Positions 8,646-17,512 of a DNA stretch of 64,000 nt are shown here, in pieces; position 1 is the first letter of the stretch; every line of letters begins with the position of its first letter. Source of the stretch: Streptomyces sp. CNH099 (GTDB lineage Bacteria > Actinomycetota > Actinomycetes > Streptomycetales > Streptomycetaceae); NCBI GenBank assembly GCA_000514715.1, contig AZWL01000006.1, positions 146,228 through 210,227 on the forward strand, given 5' to 3'. The notes beneath the pieces were generated by a model. It had not been told where the DNA came from and did not search any database. It was given only the letters and a program-made list of their open reading frames with translations. The translations under genes were made by a program, and so were the position numbers.

Positions 8646-10049
8646 ATGGAGCACGCCCCCGATCTGCCCGTCGCCGTCGTCGGCGCCGGCCCCGTCGGCC
8701 TGGCGGCCGCCGCCCGCCTGCTGGAGCGCGGCCTGACCCCGCTGGTGCTGGAGGCCGGGCCGCGCGCCGGCTCCGCGGTGCGCGCCTGGGGGCACGTGCG
8801 GCTCTTCTCCACCTGGGCCGAGCTGACCGACCCGGCCGCCGAGAAGCTCCTCGCCCCCACCGGCTGGACCAGGCCCGACGAAAGCACGTACCCGACCGGC
8901 CGCGAGTGGGCCGACCGCTATCTGCAGCCGCTCGCCGACGCCCTCGGCGACCACGTCCGCTACGGCGCGACGGTCACCGGCGTCGCCCGCGCCGGCCGCG
9001 ACCGCATCGTGGACACCGACCGCGACGCCCAGCCCTTCGCCGTCCACGCCGTACGGGCCGACGGCACCGAGGAGCGCCTCCTCGTACGCGCCGTCATCGA
9101 CGCCTCCGGCACCTGGTCGACTCCCGGTCCGCTGGGCGCGGGCGGCCTGCCCGCGCTCGGCGAGCGCGCCGCCGCCGACCGCGTCGCCTACCGCATCCCC
9201 GACCTCGCCGACCCGGCCGTACGCGCCCGCCACGCGGGCCGGACCACCGCCGTCGTCGGCTCGGGCGCCTCCGCCTTCACCGCGCTGGCCGCCCTCGCCG
9301 ACCTCGCCCGCGAGGCCCCCGGCACCCGTGCGCTGTGGATCCTGCGCCGCGGCATCGGCGCGCACACCTACGGCGGCGGGGAGGCCGACCAGCTCCCCGC
9401 GCGCGGCGCCCTCGGCCTCGCCGCGAAGGCGGCCGTCGAGGACGGCCACGCCACCGCGCTGACCGGGTTCCGCACCGCCGCCGTCGAGCGCGACGGCGAC
9501 AGCCCCGACAGCCCCGCGCGGCTCGTGCTCGTCGCCGAGGACGGCCGCCGCAGCGAGCCCGTGGACGAGGTCGTCGCGCTGACCGGACTCCGCCCCGACC
9601 TGTCCTTCCTCGACGAACTGCGCCTCGGCCTCGACGAGCGCCTCCAGGCCCCCGTCGCGCTCGCCCCGCTGATCGACCCCAACGTCCACTCCTGCGGCAC
9701 CGTCTACCCCCACGGCGCCGCCGAACTGTCCCACCCCGAGACCGGCGTCTACCTCGCCGGCATGAAGTCCTACGGCCGCGCCCCCACGTTCCTCGCGATG
9801 ACCGGCTTCGAGCAGGTCCGCTCCATCGCCGCGGCCCTCGCCGGCGACCACGAGGCCGCCGCCCGCGTCGAGCTGACGCTCCCGGAGACCGGCGTCTGCG
9901 GTGGCACCGGCCTCACCGGTGGAACCGGCGGAACTGGCGGAACCGAATCCGGCACCGGCACCGGACCCGGGCAGAGCGCCGACACCGGCGGCTGCTGCGC
10001 CCCCGCACCCGGGCTCCTCCAGGTCGGCACCACCGCCCGAAGCTGCTGA
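8646..10049 (+). CDS. FAD-dependent oxidoreductase with Cys-rich tail, ars-linked
   Basis: A 467-residue flavoprotein divergent from the ArsO-like gene. The FAD motif VAVVGAGPVGLAAAARLLER opens the protein, a second dinucleotide motif TAVVGSGASAFTALAALADL lies near 201-220, and EVVALTGLRPDLSFLDEL near 308-325 is a typical disulfide-oxidoreductase/monooxygenase segment. The last ~45 residues are a low-complexity Gly/Thr linker followed by GGCCAPAPG and a terminal ARSC, with another Cys at the linker start (ETGVCGG). Thiol-rich tails of this kind are often seen on metalloid-handling enzymes. Context says arsenic-related redox chemistry; the exact reaction is unknown. Confidence 0.7.
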   Translation: MEHAPDLPVAVVGAGPVGLAAAARLLERGLTPLVLEAGPRAGSAVRAWGHVRLFSTWAELTDPAAEKLLAPTGWTRPDESTYPTGREWADRYLQPLADALGDHVRYGATVTGVARAGRDRIVDTDRDAQPFAVHAVRADGTEERLLVRAVIDASGTWSTPGPLGAGGLPALGERAAADRVAYRIPDLADPAVRARHAGRTTAVVGSGASAFTALAALADLAREAPGTRALWILRRGIGAHTYGGGEADQLPARGALGLAAKAAVEDGHATALTGFRTAAVERDGDSPDSPARLVLVAEDGRRSEPVDEVVALTGLRPDLSFLDELRLGLDERLQAPVALAPLIDPNVHSCGTVYPHGAAELSHPETGVYLAGMKSYGRAPTFLAMTGFEQVRSIAAALAGDHEAAARVELTLPETGVCGGTGLTGGTGGTGGTESGTGTGPGQSADTGGCCAPAPGLLQVGTTARSC

Positions 10050-10069
10050 CCCCGCCCGCACGGCCCCGG

Positions 10070-10100
10070 CCCCGGCCGCCCTGATGGGGGGCGGCCGGGG
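10070..10100. terminator. Bidirectional stem-loop terminator
   Basis: CCCCGGCCGCC and GGCGGCCGGGG form a perfect 11-bp stem around a 9-base loop, followed by CTTCTTCC. It lies between the convergent flavoprotein (ends 10049) and FAD monooxygenase (ends 10140), so it can serve both. Confidence 0.65.
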
Positions 10101-10139
10101 CTTCTTCCGCTCGGGCAACGGCGCGTGGAACCGAGCGGG

Positions 10140-11321
10140 TCAGGGGGCCGCCGGGAGGGTGAGGGCCGTGTGGGCGCGGCGGCGCGGGGTGGGCGGGACG
10201 GCGGTGAGGTTGCGGAGCCGGGCGTTGCGCTCGGCCAGGGCCTCGGCGGTGGTGGGGAAGAGCGTGGCGCCGCCGGTGCCGACCAGGTCCTGGTTCAGGG
10301 TCACGAACTCGCGGGTGTCGCGTTCGTACGCGGCCAGGCCAGCGGCGTGGTCCCGGCCGTCGAGGGCGGCGGCGAGCATGTACGCGCCGGTGAGCGCGAG
10401 GCTGGTGCCCTGGCCGGTGAGGAAGGAGGGCGCGTACGCGGCGTCGCCGAGCAGCGCGACCCGGCCGCTGGACCAGCGGGGCATGCGGATCTGGCCGACC
10501 GCGTCGAAGAACACGTCGTCCGCGTCGCGCAGGGCGGCCAGCATGCCCGGGACCTCCCAGCCGGCGTCGGCGAAGACCGCCGCGACCAGGTTCCGCTGGG
10601 CCGCCGGGTCCGGGAAGGCGTCGAACGGCGGTACCGGGCGGGCGAAGTTCAAGAACGCGTGCACGTCGTCGTCGCCGTCCCCGACGGCGTAGAGCGCCGC
10701 GGCCCTGCCGGGGGTGTTCCACATGACGGTCTCGTGGGAGAGCCCGAGGGTGTTGCGCATGGTGAAGACGGCGAAGCAGTAGCCGAGGTACCGGTGGAAC
10801 CGCTCTTCGGGGCCGAAGAGCAGCTCGCGGGTGTGCGAGTGCATGCCGTCCGCGCCGAACACCAGGTCGAACGTGCGGCTCCCGCCGCCGCGGAACGTGA
10901 CGTCGACCCCGTGGCCGGACCGGCCGAGGGTGTCGACGGAGTCGTGGAACAGGAACTCCACGTCGTCCCGGACCGCCGCGTAGAGGGCGTCGGTCAGGTC
11001 CCCGCGCCGCACCTCCAGGTCGTGTCCGGTGACGCCGCCGGTGACGGAGTGCGGGTGGACCGCGGCCACCTCGCCGCCGTCCCCGTCGAGGAAGGTCAGC
11101 CGGCGCAGGTCGATGTGGGCGTCCCGCAGCGGCGGCAGGATGCCCATCCTGCGGACGACCTCCAGTGCGGTGCCGCGGATGTCGACGGGGTAGCCGCCGG
11201 CCCGGAGGCCGCCCGCCTTCTCCACCACGGTGACGGCGTATCCGCGGCGGTTCAGCCAGTAGGCGAGGGCGGGGCCCGCGATGCTGGCTCCGGAGATCAG
11301 GGCGGTGGGCGCGGGGGTCAT
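10140..11321 (-). CDS. FAD-dependent monooxygenase (PHBH/TetX-like)
   Basis: A 393-residue class A flavoprotein monooxygenase. The FAD motif is ALISGASIAGPALAYWLNRR, DLVFGADGMHSHTRELLF is the DG motif near the middle, and VALLGDAAYAPSFLTGQGTS is the GD motif that binds FAD ribose. Members hydroxylate aromatic or tetracycline-like substrates. Its ATG (11321) overlaps the stop of the upstream MFS gene as ATGA, making it the last gene of a six-gene operon. Pairing with an efflux pump suggests either resistance to or tailoring of a small aromatic compound; the substrate cannot be read from sequence. Confidence 0.85.
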   Translation of the reverse strand: MTPAPTALISGASIAGPALAYWLNRRGYAVTVVEKAGGLRAGGYPVDIRGTALEVVRRMGILPPLRDAHIDLRRLTFLDGDGGEVAAVHPHSVTGGVTGHDLEVRRGDLTDALYAAVRDDVEFLFHDSVDTLGRSGHGVDVTFRGGGSRTFDLVFGADGMHSHTRELLFGPEERFHRYLGYCFAVFTMRNTLGLSHETVMWNTPGRAAALYAVGDGDDDVHAFLNFARPVPPFDAFPDPAAQRNLVAAVFADAGWEVPGMLAALRDADDVFFDAVGQIRMPRWSSGRVALLGDAAYAPSFLTGQGTSLALTGAYMLAAALDGRDHAAGLAAYERDTREFVTLNQDLVGTGGATLFPTTAEALAERNARLRNLTAVPPTPRRRAHTALTLPAAP

Positions 11322-12718
11322 TCGGTGGCTCCTTTGCTCATGGTGCGGGTGACGAGGAGGGCCAGCGCCGTGACGGCGGCGGCGATGACGAAGCCGGTGA
11401 CGAAGGAGGACTCGGCGGGGATTCCCGATCCGGCGGGGGTCCCGGAGGTGAGGAGCACACCGCCGATCTGCGCGCCCACGGCGTAGCCGACCACGCGGCT
11501 CACCAGGACCAGGCTGCTGGCGATGCCGGTGTCGCGCTGGTCGACGGACGTGGCGGTGCTCGTCATCAGCGCCGTGACACACAGGCCGTTGGCGAGCGCG
11601 ATCAGCGCCTTGCCGACGACGACGTGCCAGACCTCGCTGTGCACGGCCGCCATGGCGAACAGGGAGACGGACATCAGCACGCCCCCGGTGGCGACCACGG
11701 CACGCGGGCCGAAACGCCGTGTCCCGATCCCGCCGAGCGGCCCCGCCGCGGCCGCGGTGAGGGAGCCGGGCAGCAGGAAGAAGCCGATCGCGGTGGCCGT
11801 GGCCCCGAACCCGTACGCCTCGGAGGGCAGCGCGAGCAACTGCGGTACGAGGAAGACCGCCACCGAGGTGCCGACGCAGATCAGGAACGTCAGCACACAC
11901 GCCCGCCATATCGCGGGGCGTGCCAGCATGCGCAGATCGATCATCGGAGCGGGCACGCGGCGCTCGACGGCCACCCATCCGATCGTGCAGCCGGCCAGGC
12001 CCGCGAGGAGGGCGGCGAGGACGAACGGCCGCGTGTCGAGGTCGGTCGCCTTGACGAGCATGATCATGAGAATGGACAGCATTCCGCTCAGGAGCAGAAG
12101 GCCGGGCCAGTCGATCCCGCCGTCGCCGGACCGGCTCCGCGGATCGTCCTGCGGCATCATTCTGTTCACCAGCAGGGTGGAACCGAAGACCGCGAGGGTC
12201 GGCAGCCCGAACATCCAGTGCCGGGACAGCGTCTCCGCCACGGGCCCGGCGGACAGCGTCCCCGCCATCGCGCCCCCGACGAACAACCCGCTGACCGTCC
12301 CGATGGCCACCTTCGACTGCCCCGCGGGGAGGTGTGTACGCACCACGATGAACGACAGGGGCAGCGCGCCCACCATCGCCCCCTGCAGCACCTGACCGAG
12401 CAGCAGCACCGGCAGGTTCGGCGCCAGGGCGGACACCAGGCCGCCCACCGACACCACCAGCATCAACCGGATCAGGATCCGTTTCCCGCCGTAGCGGTCG
12501 CCGAACTTGCCGGCGATCGGGGTGGTGAGCGCGCCGGTGACGGCGAGCGCGATGCTGAGCAGCGCCCCTTCGGCGGGGGTCATGTCCAGCTCGCGTTGCA
12601 GGAGCGGGAGCGTCGGCGTCACCACCGACTCCAGGGCGCCGGTGGCGAGTGCCAGCAGGCCGAGGGCCCCGACCGCGGCCTTTCCGATGGGGACCGCGGG
12701 AGCCTGGGTTGTGGTCAT
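11318..12718 (-). CDS. MFS transporter (DHA2/EmrB-like or DHA1)
   Basis: A 466-residue membrane protein with about 12-14 hydrophobic segments. Motif A appears as GKFGDRYGGKRILI after TM2, and the N-terminal TM1 contains LGLLALATGALESVVTPTLP with LPLLQRELDMT following, usual for drug:H+ antiporters. The start at ATG 12718 overlaps the stop of the DUF1275 gene (ATGA), and its own stop overlaps the monooxygenase start. The same frame is open far upstream, but that part is Arg-rich antisense-type sequence, not protein. Likely exports a substrate or product of the operon's enzymes. Confidence 0.85.
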   Translation of the reverse strand: MTTTQAPAVPIGKAAVGALGLLALATGALESVVTPTLPLLQRELDMTPAEGALLSIALAVTGALTTPIAGKFGDRYGGKRILIRLMLVVSVGGLVSALAPNLPVLLLGQVLQGAMVGALPLSFIVVRTHLPAGQSKVAIGTVSGLFVGGAMAGTLSAGPVAETLSRHWMFGLPTLAVFGSTLLVNRMMPQDDPRSRSGDGGIDWPGLLLLSGMLSILMIMLVKATDLDTRPFVLAALLAGLAGCTIGWVAVERRVPAPMIDLRMLARPAIWRACVLTFLICVGTSVAVFLVPQLLALPSEAYGFGATATAIGFFLLPGSLTAAAAGPLGGIGTRRFGPRAVVATGGVLMSVSLFAMAAVHSEVWHVVVGKALIALANGLCVTALMTSTATSVDQRDTGIASSLVLVSRVVGYAVGAQIGGVLLTSGTPAGSGIPAESSFVTGFVIAAAVTALALLVTRTMSKGATE

Positions 12719-13512
12719 GAGCGTCCTTTTCGTCGGTGCCGGTCGGGGGCGGAGGCGGCCGGTCCGGTCGGGGGTGCCGGCGCGGTGCGTGAGGCGGCGT
12801 GGCCGAGGGCGCTCACGGCCAGCACGACGAACGCCGCCGCGGCCGTCGCGAGGCCCGCGTGCACCCGGCACAGCGCCGCGCCGGCGACCGCGCCGGCGGC
12901 CAGGAGCGCGACGGCGGCGGCGCGCCGCGGCGCACCCTGACCGCGGGCCGCGCCGAGCCGGGAGTCGGCCGCGAGGCCGGTGAGCGTGGAGGTGACGACC
13001 ACGGTGGTGACGTCCTTCACCGCCAGGTGGCGGGCGGTCGCCGCCTGCATCCCCATGGCCAGGGCGAGGGACGACGCCGTCGCCGCGCGGGCGCCGGGCG
13101 CGCCCGTGCCGAAGGCGGCCAGGGCGGGGGCCGTGGCGGCCAGGGCCAGTCCGACGCCGCCCAGCAGGGCCGTGCACCGGCGGCTCCAGCCCGGGGCGGC
13201 GGCGCGCAGCAGCCGTCCGGCGACGGCCGCGCCGACGAGGAAGAACGCCAGCGCCAGGGCCGGGCCGAGCACCGGCAGCCCCGTCCCGCCGGTGGCCGCC
13301 ATCCCGAGGATGGCGACGTTGCCGGTCATGTTGCCCGCGAACACCTGGTCAAGGCGCAGGTATCCGACGGCGTCGACCGCGCCGGTCGCGAAGGTGAGGG
13401 CGAGCATCGGCACCGGCGGGGTGACGCGCCGCACCGCCAGCCCGCGGGGGCGGGTGCGTATGGGGGCGCCGTCCGCGGTGCCGGCTGCGGCACCGGCCGC
13501 GGCGCCGTTCAT
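12715..13512 (-). CDS. DUF1275 (YoaK-like) membrane protein
   Basis: A 265-residue protein of the DUF1275/YoaK family: the signature LTFATGAVDAVGYLRLDQVF followed by AGNMTGNVAILG (residues ~38-69) is diagnostic, then five further hydrophobic segments. The first ~33 residues are a hydrophilic Ala/Arg-rich extension. Family members are six-TM inner-membrane proteins of unknown function. Start ATG 13512 overlaps the stop of the gamma-glutamyltransferase gene, and its stop overlaps the MFS start, so translation is coupled on both sides. A C-terminal Arg/Lys-rich tail is cytoplasmic by the positive-inside rule. Confidence 0.85.
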   Translation of the reverse strand: MNGAAAGAAAGTADGAPIRTRPRGLAVRRVTPPVPMLALTFATGAVDAVGYLRLDQVFAGNMTGNVAILGMAATGGTGLPVLGPALALAFFLVGAAVAGRLLRAAAPGWSRRCTALLGGVGLALAATAPALAAFGTGAPGARAATASSLALAMGMQAATARHLAVKDVTTVVVTSTLTGLAADSRLGAARGQGAPRRAAAVALLAAGAVAGAALCRVHAGLATAAAAFVVLAVSALGHAASRTAPAPPTGPAASAPDRHRRKGRS

Positions 13513-15323
13513 CGACCCGTCGCGTAGCCCTGGGCGCCGCGCGGGTTCGCCGCCGCCGTCAGGGTGCCGCTGTCCGGGTCGCGCGTGACGACGGAGAGCC
13601 GGCCCTGGCTCCACGGCCCCGAGACGGTCACGGCGTGGCCGCGTGCGCGCAGTTCGTCGAGGACCGCCGCGCCCGCGCGCTCCTCGACCACCAGTCCCCC
13701 CGGCGTCCAGGTCCGCGGCCAGAACGAACCCGGTACCGAGGTGGTGTGGAACGCGGGCGCGTCGATCGCCTCCTGCGGCGCCAGCCCGAGGGCCAGCGTC
13801 CGTACCAGATAGAGCAGTTGCCACTGGTCCTGCTGGTCGCCTCCGGGCGTGCCCAGCGCGGCCACGGGGCGGCCGTCCCGCAGCAGCAGGGTCGGGCTCA
13901 GGGTGGTGCGGGGCCGCCGCCCCGGGGCGAGGCGGGCCGGGGCGGCCGGGTCCAGCCAGGTCATCTGCAGCCGGGTGCCGAGCCCGAAGCCGAGTTCCGG
14001 CACGGTGGGCGAGGACTGGAGCCACCCTCCCGACGGGGTGGCGGAGATGAGGTTCCCCCAGCGGTCGACGACGTCGATGTGGCAGGTGTCGCCCCGGGTG
14101 TCCCCGGTCTGCTGCACGGTGGGCTCGCCCACGCCGTCGGCCCGTACGGCGTGCCGGTCCGTGACGAGCGGCGGCGTGTACGGCGCGGCGACGCCGATGG
14201 CGCCGGGCCGGAACGAGTCGGCGGCGGACGCGCCGATCAGCCCGGCGCGCTCCCGGGCGTACCGGGGGGACAGCAGCCGGCGGACGACGGCCTCCGCGTC
14301 CGCCGGGTCGAGGTGCCCGTAGTACGCCTCCCGGTCGGCCAGGGCGAGCTTCAGCGCCTCGGCGAGGGTGTGGACGCCGGCGGCGGTCGACGGGTCGAGC
14401 TGTTCGTCGTCGAGGCCGTCGAGCATGGTGAGGGCCTGCAGCAGCACGGGCCCCTGGGACCACAGGCCGGCCTTCGCGACGGTGGTCCCGCGGAACTCGG
14501 CGGTGACGGCGGGTTCGAGGGACGGCCGGAAGTCGGCGAGGTCGGCGGCGGTGAGCACCCCGGCGTGGTCGCGGCCGGAGGAGTGCCGGTGCGGTACGGC
14601 CGCGAAGTCGGCGAGGGCGGCCGCCACGAACCCGGTCCGCCAGGCGCGCCGCGCGGCGTCGATGCGCGCGGTCCTCGTCGCGCCGGCGCCTTCGGCGGCC
14701 AGCCGGCGCAGGGTGCGGGCGTAGGCGGGGTTGACGAGGGTGGTGTACGGCGCGGGGACGCGTCCCTCCGGCAGCCACTGCGCGTACGACGTCGGCCAGT
14801 GGCTGCGGAAGAGGTCCTCGACCCTCGCCAGGACGCCCGCGAGCTGCGGTACGACCGGGACTCCGCGCTCCGCGTAGTCGATCGCGTAGGCCAGCACGTC
14901 GGGCAGCTCCCAGGTGCCGGACTCGGCGAGCAGCCACAGCCAGGAGTCGACGGCGCCCGGGACGGCGGCGGCGAGCGCGCCCGCGCCCGGCACGTGGTCA
15001 AGACCTTCGGCCCGGAAGTGCTCGATGGTGGCGCCCCGCGGGGCGTGGCCCTGCCCCGCCAGCACCCGCGGCGCCGGGTCGGCCGCGGTGGCGAGGACGG
15101 CGACGAGGTCGCCGCCGGGCCCGTTGAGGTGGGGTTCCGCGACGTGCAGGACGAAGGCGCCGGCCGTGGCCGCGTCGAAGGCGTTGCCGCCGCGCTCCAG
15201 CACGGACTGGGCCGTCGCGGAGGCCAGCCAGTGCGTCGAGGCGCACATGCCGAAGGAGCCGCGCAGCGTGGGGCGCGTCGTGTGCGGGGGTGCGTCGGTG
15301 GGTGACGGTTGCTGACCGGCCAT
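13509..15323 (-). CDS. Gamma-glutamyltransferase-family Ntn hydrolase
   Basis: A 604-residue Ntn hydrolase related to gamma-glutamyltranspeptidases. The N-terminal half has GMCASTHWLASATAQSVLER then GGNAFDAATA and the PHLNGPGGD motif. The catalytic Thr is in GDTCHIDVVDRWGNLIS (about residue 411), where autocleavage would create the small subunit, and SPTLLLRDGRPVAALGTPGG follows. No signal peptide is visible, unlike secreted glutathione-degrading GGTs, so it may be a cytoplasmic acylase-like or gamma-glutamyl-amide hydrolase. Start ATG 15323; a GTG three codons upstream is possible. Linked by overlap to DUF1275 and by a 40-base gap to DUF3500. Confidence 0.82.
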   Translation of the reverse strand: MAGQQPSPTDAPPHTTRPTLRGSFGMCASTHWLASATAQSVLERGGNAFDAATAGAFVLHVAEPHLNGPGGDLVAVLATAADPAPRVLAGQGHAPRGATIEHFRAEGLDHVPGAGALAAAVPGAVDSWLWLLAESGTWELPDVLAYAIDYAERGVPVVPQLAGVLARVEDLFRSHWPTSYAQWLPEGRVPAPYTTLVNPAYARTLRRLAAEGAGATRTARIDAARRAWRTGFVAAALADFAAVPHRHSSGRDHAGVLTAADLADFRPSLEPAVTAEFRGTTVAKAGLWSQGPVLLQALTMLDGLDDEQLDPSTAAGVHTLAEALKLALADREAYYGHLDPADAEAVVRRLLSPRYARERAGLIGASAADSFRPGAIGVAAPYTPPLVTDRHAVRADGVGEPTVQQTGDTRGDTCHIDVVDRWGNLISATPSGGWLQSSPTVPELGFGLGTRLQMTWLDPAAPARLAPGRRPRTTLSPTLLLRDGRPVAALGTPGGDQQDQWQLLYLVRTLALGLAPQEAIDAPAFHTTSVPGSFWPRTWTPGGLVVEERAGAAVLDELRARGHAVTVSGPWSQGRLSVVTRDPDSGTLTAAANPRGAQGYATGR

Positions 15324-15363
15324 GGCTGTCACATTCCGTTCGTTCGTCTGGCACGTGGGCTGC

Positions 15364-16479
15364 TTATGCCGGGTGGTGGGCGGCGTGGTGGGCGGCGAGG
15401 ACGTCGCCGCCGAAGTCGGTCTCCGGGTCCCGCCACACGGCGTGGGCGTGGTTGGCGCCGCGGTGGACGTTGGTCCACTCGACGAGCAGCCGGGGGCCCT
15501 GGAGGCGGTAGTAGTGCGGTTCGCCCGCCGCGGTGGAGCCGGCCCAGGCGAGGTGGACGGCGTCCAGCGCCGCCGGGTCGGTGTAGCGGGGCAGCGGGGA
15601 CACCCCGGCGGGGACGCGGTCGAGGTACGTGCCGAGCAGGGCGCGCAGCAGCTCCCGCTGCGCGGCGTCGAGTTCGGCGCCCGGCACGCCCCGGGGCTCG
15701 GGGGTGAGCGCCAGCGCCCGCTGGTCCGCACCGTGCAGGCCGGTGACCGGGTGCCCGGCCCGGTCCGGGACGTGCGGGCCGGGGCGCCAGAGTTCGCTGC
15801 GCCGCACCACGCGGTCGCCGACGCGGGCGCTGTTGCCCGCCACGACGTCGTTCGGGGCGCGGGGCAGCAGTACGGCGCGGGCGGCGGCCCCGGGGGCGAG
15901 GGAGCGGACCAGCTCGCGGGCCAGGTCCTCGGCCGTCCCCAGCGGGCGCAGCGCCGCCCCGCCCAGCAGCGGGGACGCGGCCGGGTCGGCGCCCAGGAAG
16001 CACGGGGTGGCGGCGGCGACGCGCCCGTCCACCACGAGGTTGTTGAGCGAGACGTGGTGGCCGCCGAACCGCCAGCCCCACGGCTGCGCCCCGCCGGGCT
16101 CGCCGAAGACCCGCAGGTAGTACATGCCGGGGTCGCGGGTGCGCTCCCGCCCCCAGTTCACCGAGAAGCCCTCGGTGCGGTCGAGCACGTTCTCCAGGCC
16201 GAGCACGGTGGCGACGGTGGTGTACCCGGCTTCGGACAGCCCGCTGGCGACCAGCCGCATCACCAGCCGGTGCTGCGCGGGGCGCTGCCGGTGGAAGGTG
16301 AGGCCGCCGTGGTCGGTGGGGGTGTAGTACCAGCGGGTGCGTTCGGCCTCGGCCGCGCCGCCGGTGCCCGGCGGCGGCCCGGTCGCCGCCGGGCGCTGGT
16401 CCGGGTCGAGGGAGTCCAGCCACGCGAGGCCCGCCGCGGCCATCCGGTTCGCGACCTCGCGGGCGCCGTCGTCCGTCAT
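15364..16479 (-). CDS. DUF3500 domain protein
   Basis: A 371-residue protein covering the DUF3500 family from end to end: RMAAAGLAWLDSLDPDQR at the start, ERTRWYYTPTDHGGL, GWRFGGHHVSLNNLVVDG in the middle and YRLQGPRLLVEWTNVHRGAN then HAHAVWRDPETDFGGDVL at the C-terminus. The conserved His, Trp, Asn and Asp residues suggest a metal- or substrate-binding enzyme, but no activity is established that I know of. No signal peptide. Its start codon overlaps the stop of the alpha/beta hydrolase gene (ATGA, 16476-16479). Confidence 0.85.
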   Translation of the reverse strand: MTDDGAREVANRMAAAGLAWLDSLDPDQRPAATGPPPGTGGAAEAERTRWYYTPTDHGGLTFHRQRPAQHRLVMRLVASGLSEAGYTTVATVLGLENVLDRTEGFSVNWGRERTRDPGMYYLRVFGEPGGAQPWGWRFGGHHVSLNNLVVDGRVAAATPCFLGADPAASPLLGGAALRPLGTAEDLARELVRSLAPGAAARAVLLPRAPNDVVAGNSARVGDRVVRRSELWRPGPHVPDRAGHPVTGLHGADQRALALTPEPRGVPGAELDAAQRELLRALLGTYLDRVPAGVSPLPRYTDPAALDAVHLAWAGSTAAGEPHYYRLQGPRLLVEWTNVHRGANHAHAVWRDPETDFGGDVLAAHHAAHHPA

Positions 16480-17387
16480 GGCCGAGGGGCCGTGTCGCCG
16501 GGGGCCGCGGCGGCCGGTGGAGCGTCGGGGCCGGACGGCTCGGTCACCGGTGCCGAGTCCGGCCGGGCGCCGGGCGGCTCGTGCGCGGTCACCCCGAGGA
16601 AGCCGCGCACCCGGCGGGCGACCGTGTCCGCGAACTCCACCGCGATGCCGTGCCGGCCGCCCTCGATCGCGTGCAGTTCGGCGTTCGGCATCCGCCGCGC
16701 CATCAGGACGGCGCCGGCGTAGGGCGCCAGCCGGTCCGCGGTGCCGTGCACGATCAGTGTCGGTGCGGTGATCTCCCCGAGGCGGTCCCGGATCTCGTGC
16801 TGCCGTGCGACCGCGTGGCGGCGGGCGCTCTGCTCGGGGGTGCGGGCCGTCAGCGTCCGGCCGGGGGCGGCCCGCAGCCCGGCCGGGCCCTCGGGGGTGA
16901 AGAAGAAGTCCGCGGCGGCCCGCTGCCGCTGCTCGTGGTCCATCCCCAGCAGCTCGTCGATCGCCTCCGCGCCCATCGCGTAGCTCGGCGTGGTGGCCAC
17001 CAGGACCAGGGACGCGACCCGTCCGGGGTGCCGGAGCGCGGCGTGCTGCGCGACCGCGCCGCCGAAGGAGGTGCCCAGCAGGTGCGCGCGCGGCAGCCCG
17101 AGCGCGTCCAGCAGGGCGGCGAGGTCGTCGGCGAGGTCCGGCAGCGTGTACGGGACCGGCGGGTTCACGGTGATCCCCGAGTCGCGCTGGTCGTAGGAGA
17201 CGGCCCGGATGCCGGCGCCGAGCAGTCCGCGGAGCGCCGTGAACTGGGTGCGGTCGCTCTCGCCCCCGTGGACGAGTACGAGCGGCACGCCGTCGCCGCC
17301 GTCGAGGTATCCGACGTCAAGGCCGCCCGCCCGTACGGTCGCGCCGGCCGGTTCGGCGGGTTCCTGCTCTGACTGTGGTGCTGCCAC
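16476..17387 (-). CDS. Alpha/beta hydrolase
   Basis: A 303-residue serine hydrolase: oxyanion loop PLVLVHGGESDRTQF, RAVSYDQRDSGIT, nucleophile elbow LLGTSFGGAVAQHAAL with the Ser in GTSFG, TLIVHGTADRLAPYAGA for the acid and IEGGRHGIAVEF for the His. GTG at 17387 is chosen because AAGGAGGA lies about six bases upstream; no ATG fits. The last ~40 residues are a Pro/Ala-rich tail. First gene of the six-gene operon that ends with the FAD monooxygenase at 10140. Likely cleaves an ester, lactone or amide; it also resembles proline iminopeptidase-type hydrolases. Confidence 0.85.
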   Translation of the reverse strand: MAAPQSEQEPAEPAGATVRAGGLDVGYLDGGDGVPLVLVHGGESDRTQFTALRGLLGAGIRAVSYDQRDSGITVNPPVPYTLPDLADDLAALLDALGLPRAHLLGTSFGGAVAQHAALRHPGRVASLVLVATTPSYAMGAEAIDELLGMDHEQRQRAAADFFFTPEGPAGLRAAPGRTLTARTPEQSARRHAVARQHEIRDRLGEITAPTLIVHGTADRLAPYAGAVLMARRMPNAELHAIEGGRHGIAVEFADTVARRVRGFLGVTAHEPPGARPDSAPVTEPSGPDAPPAAAAPGDTAPRP

Positions 17388-17433
17388 CGGTGTCCTCCTT
17401 GTCGATACGGTCGAAGCAGAGATAGACGTAACT

Positions 17434-17456
17434 ACGATTTGAGATGAAATTATCGT
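17434..17456. promoter_or_regulatory. Weak inverted repeat upstream of the hydrolase operon
   Basis: ACGAT, 13 bases, ATCGT in an A+T-rich island (ACTACGATTTGAGATGAAAT) 47 bases before the hydrolase start. It is the only low-GC patch between the TetR gene and the operon, so promoter plus TetR operator is plausible, but the arms are only 5 bp. Confidence 0.3.
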
Positions 17457-17512
17457 TTTGTGGAGCCGTGGGAGCCCCGGCTCATGCGGTGGAGTGTGCG
17501 GCGGCGACCGGG

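Noticed and set aside
9895..10000. Gly/Thr-coding repeat at the flavoprotein end
   Set aside because: Low-complexity linker before the Cys-rich tail; not a mobile or CRISPR-type repeat.
11322..11978. Upstream extension of the FAD monooxygenase frame
   Set aside because: Runs through the MFS gene and is Arg/His-rich nonsense; the enzyme's FAD motif starts right after ATG 11321.
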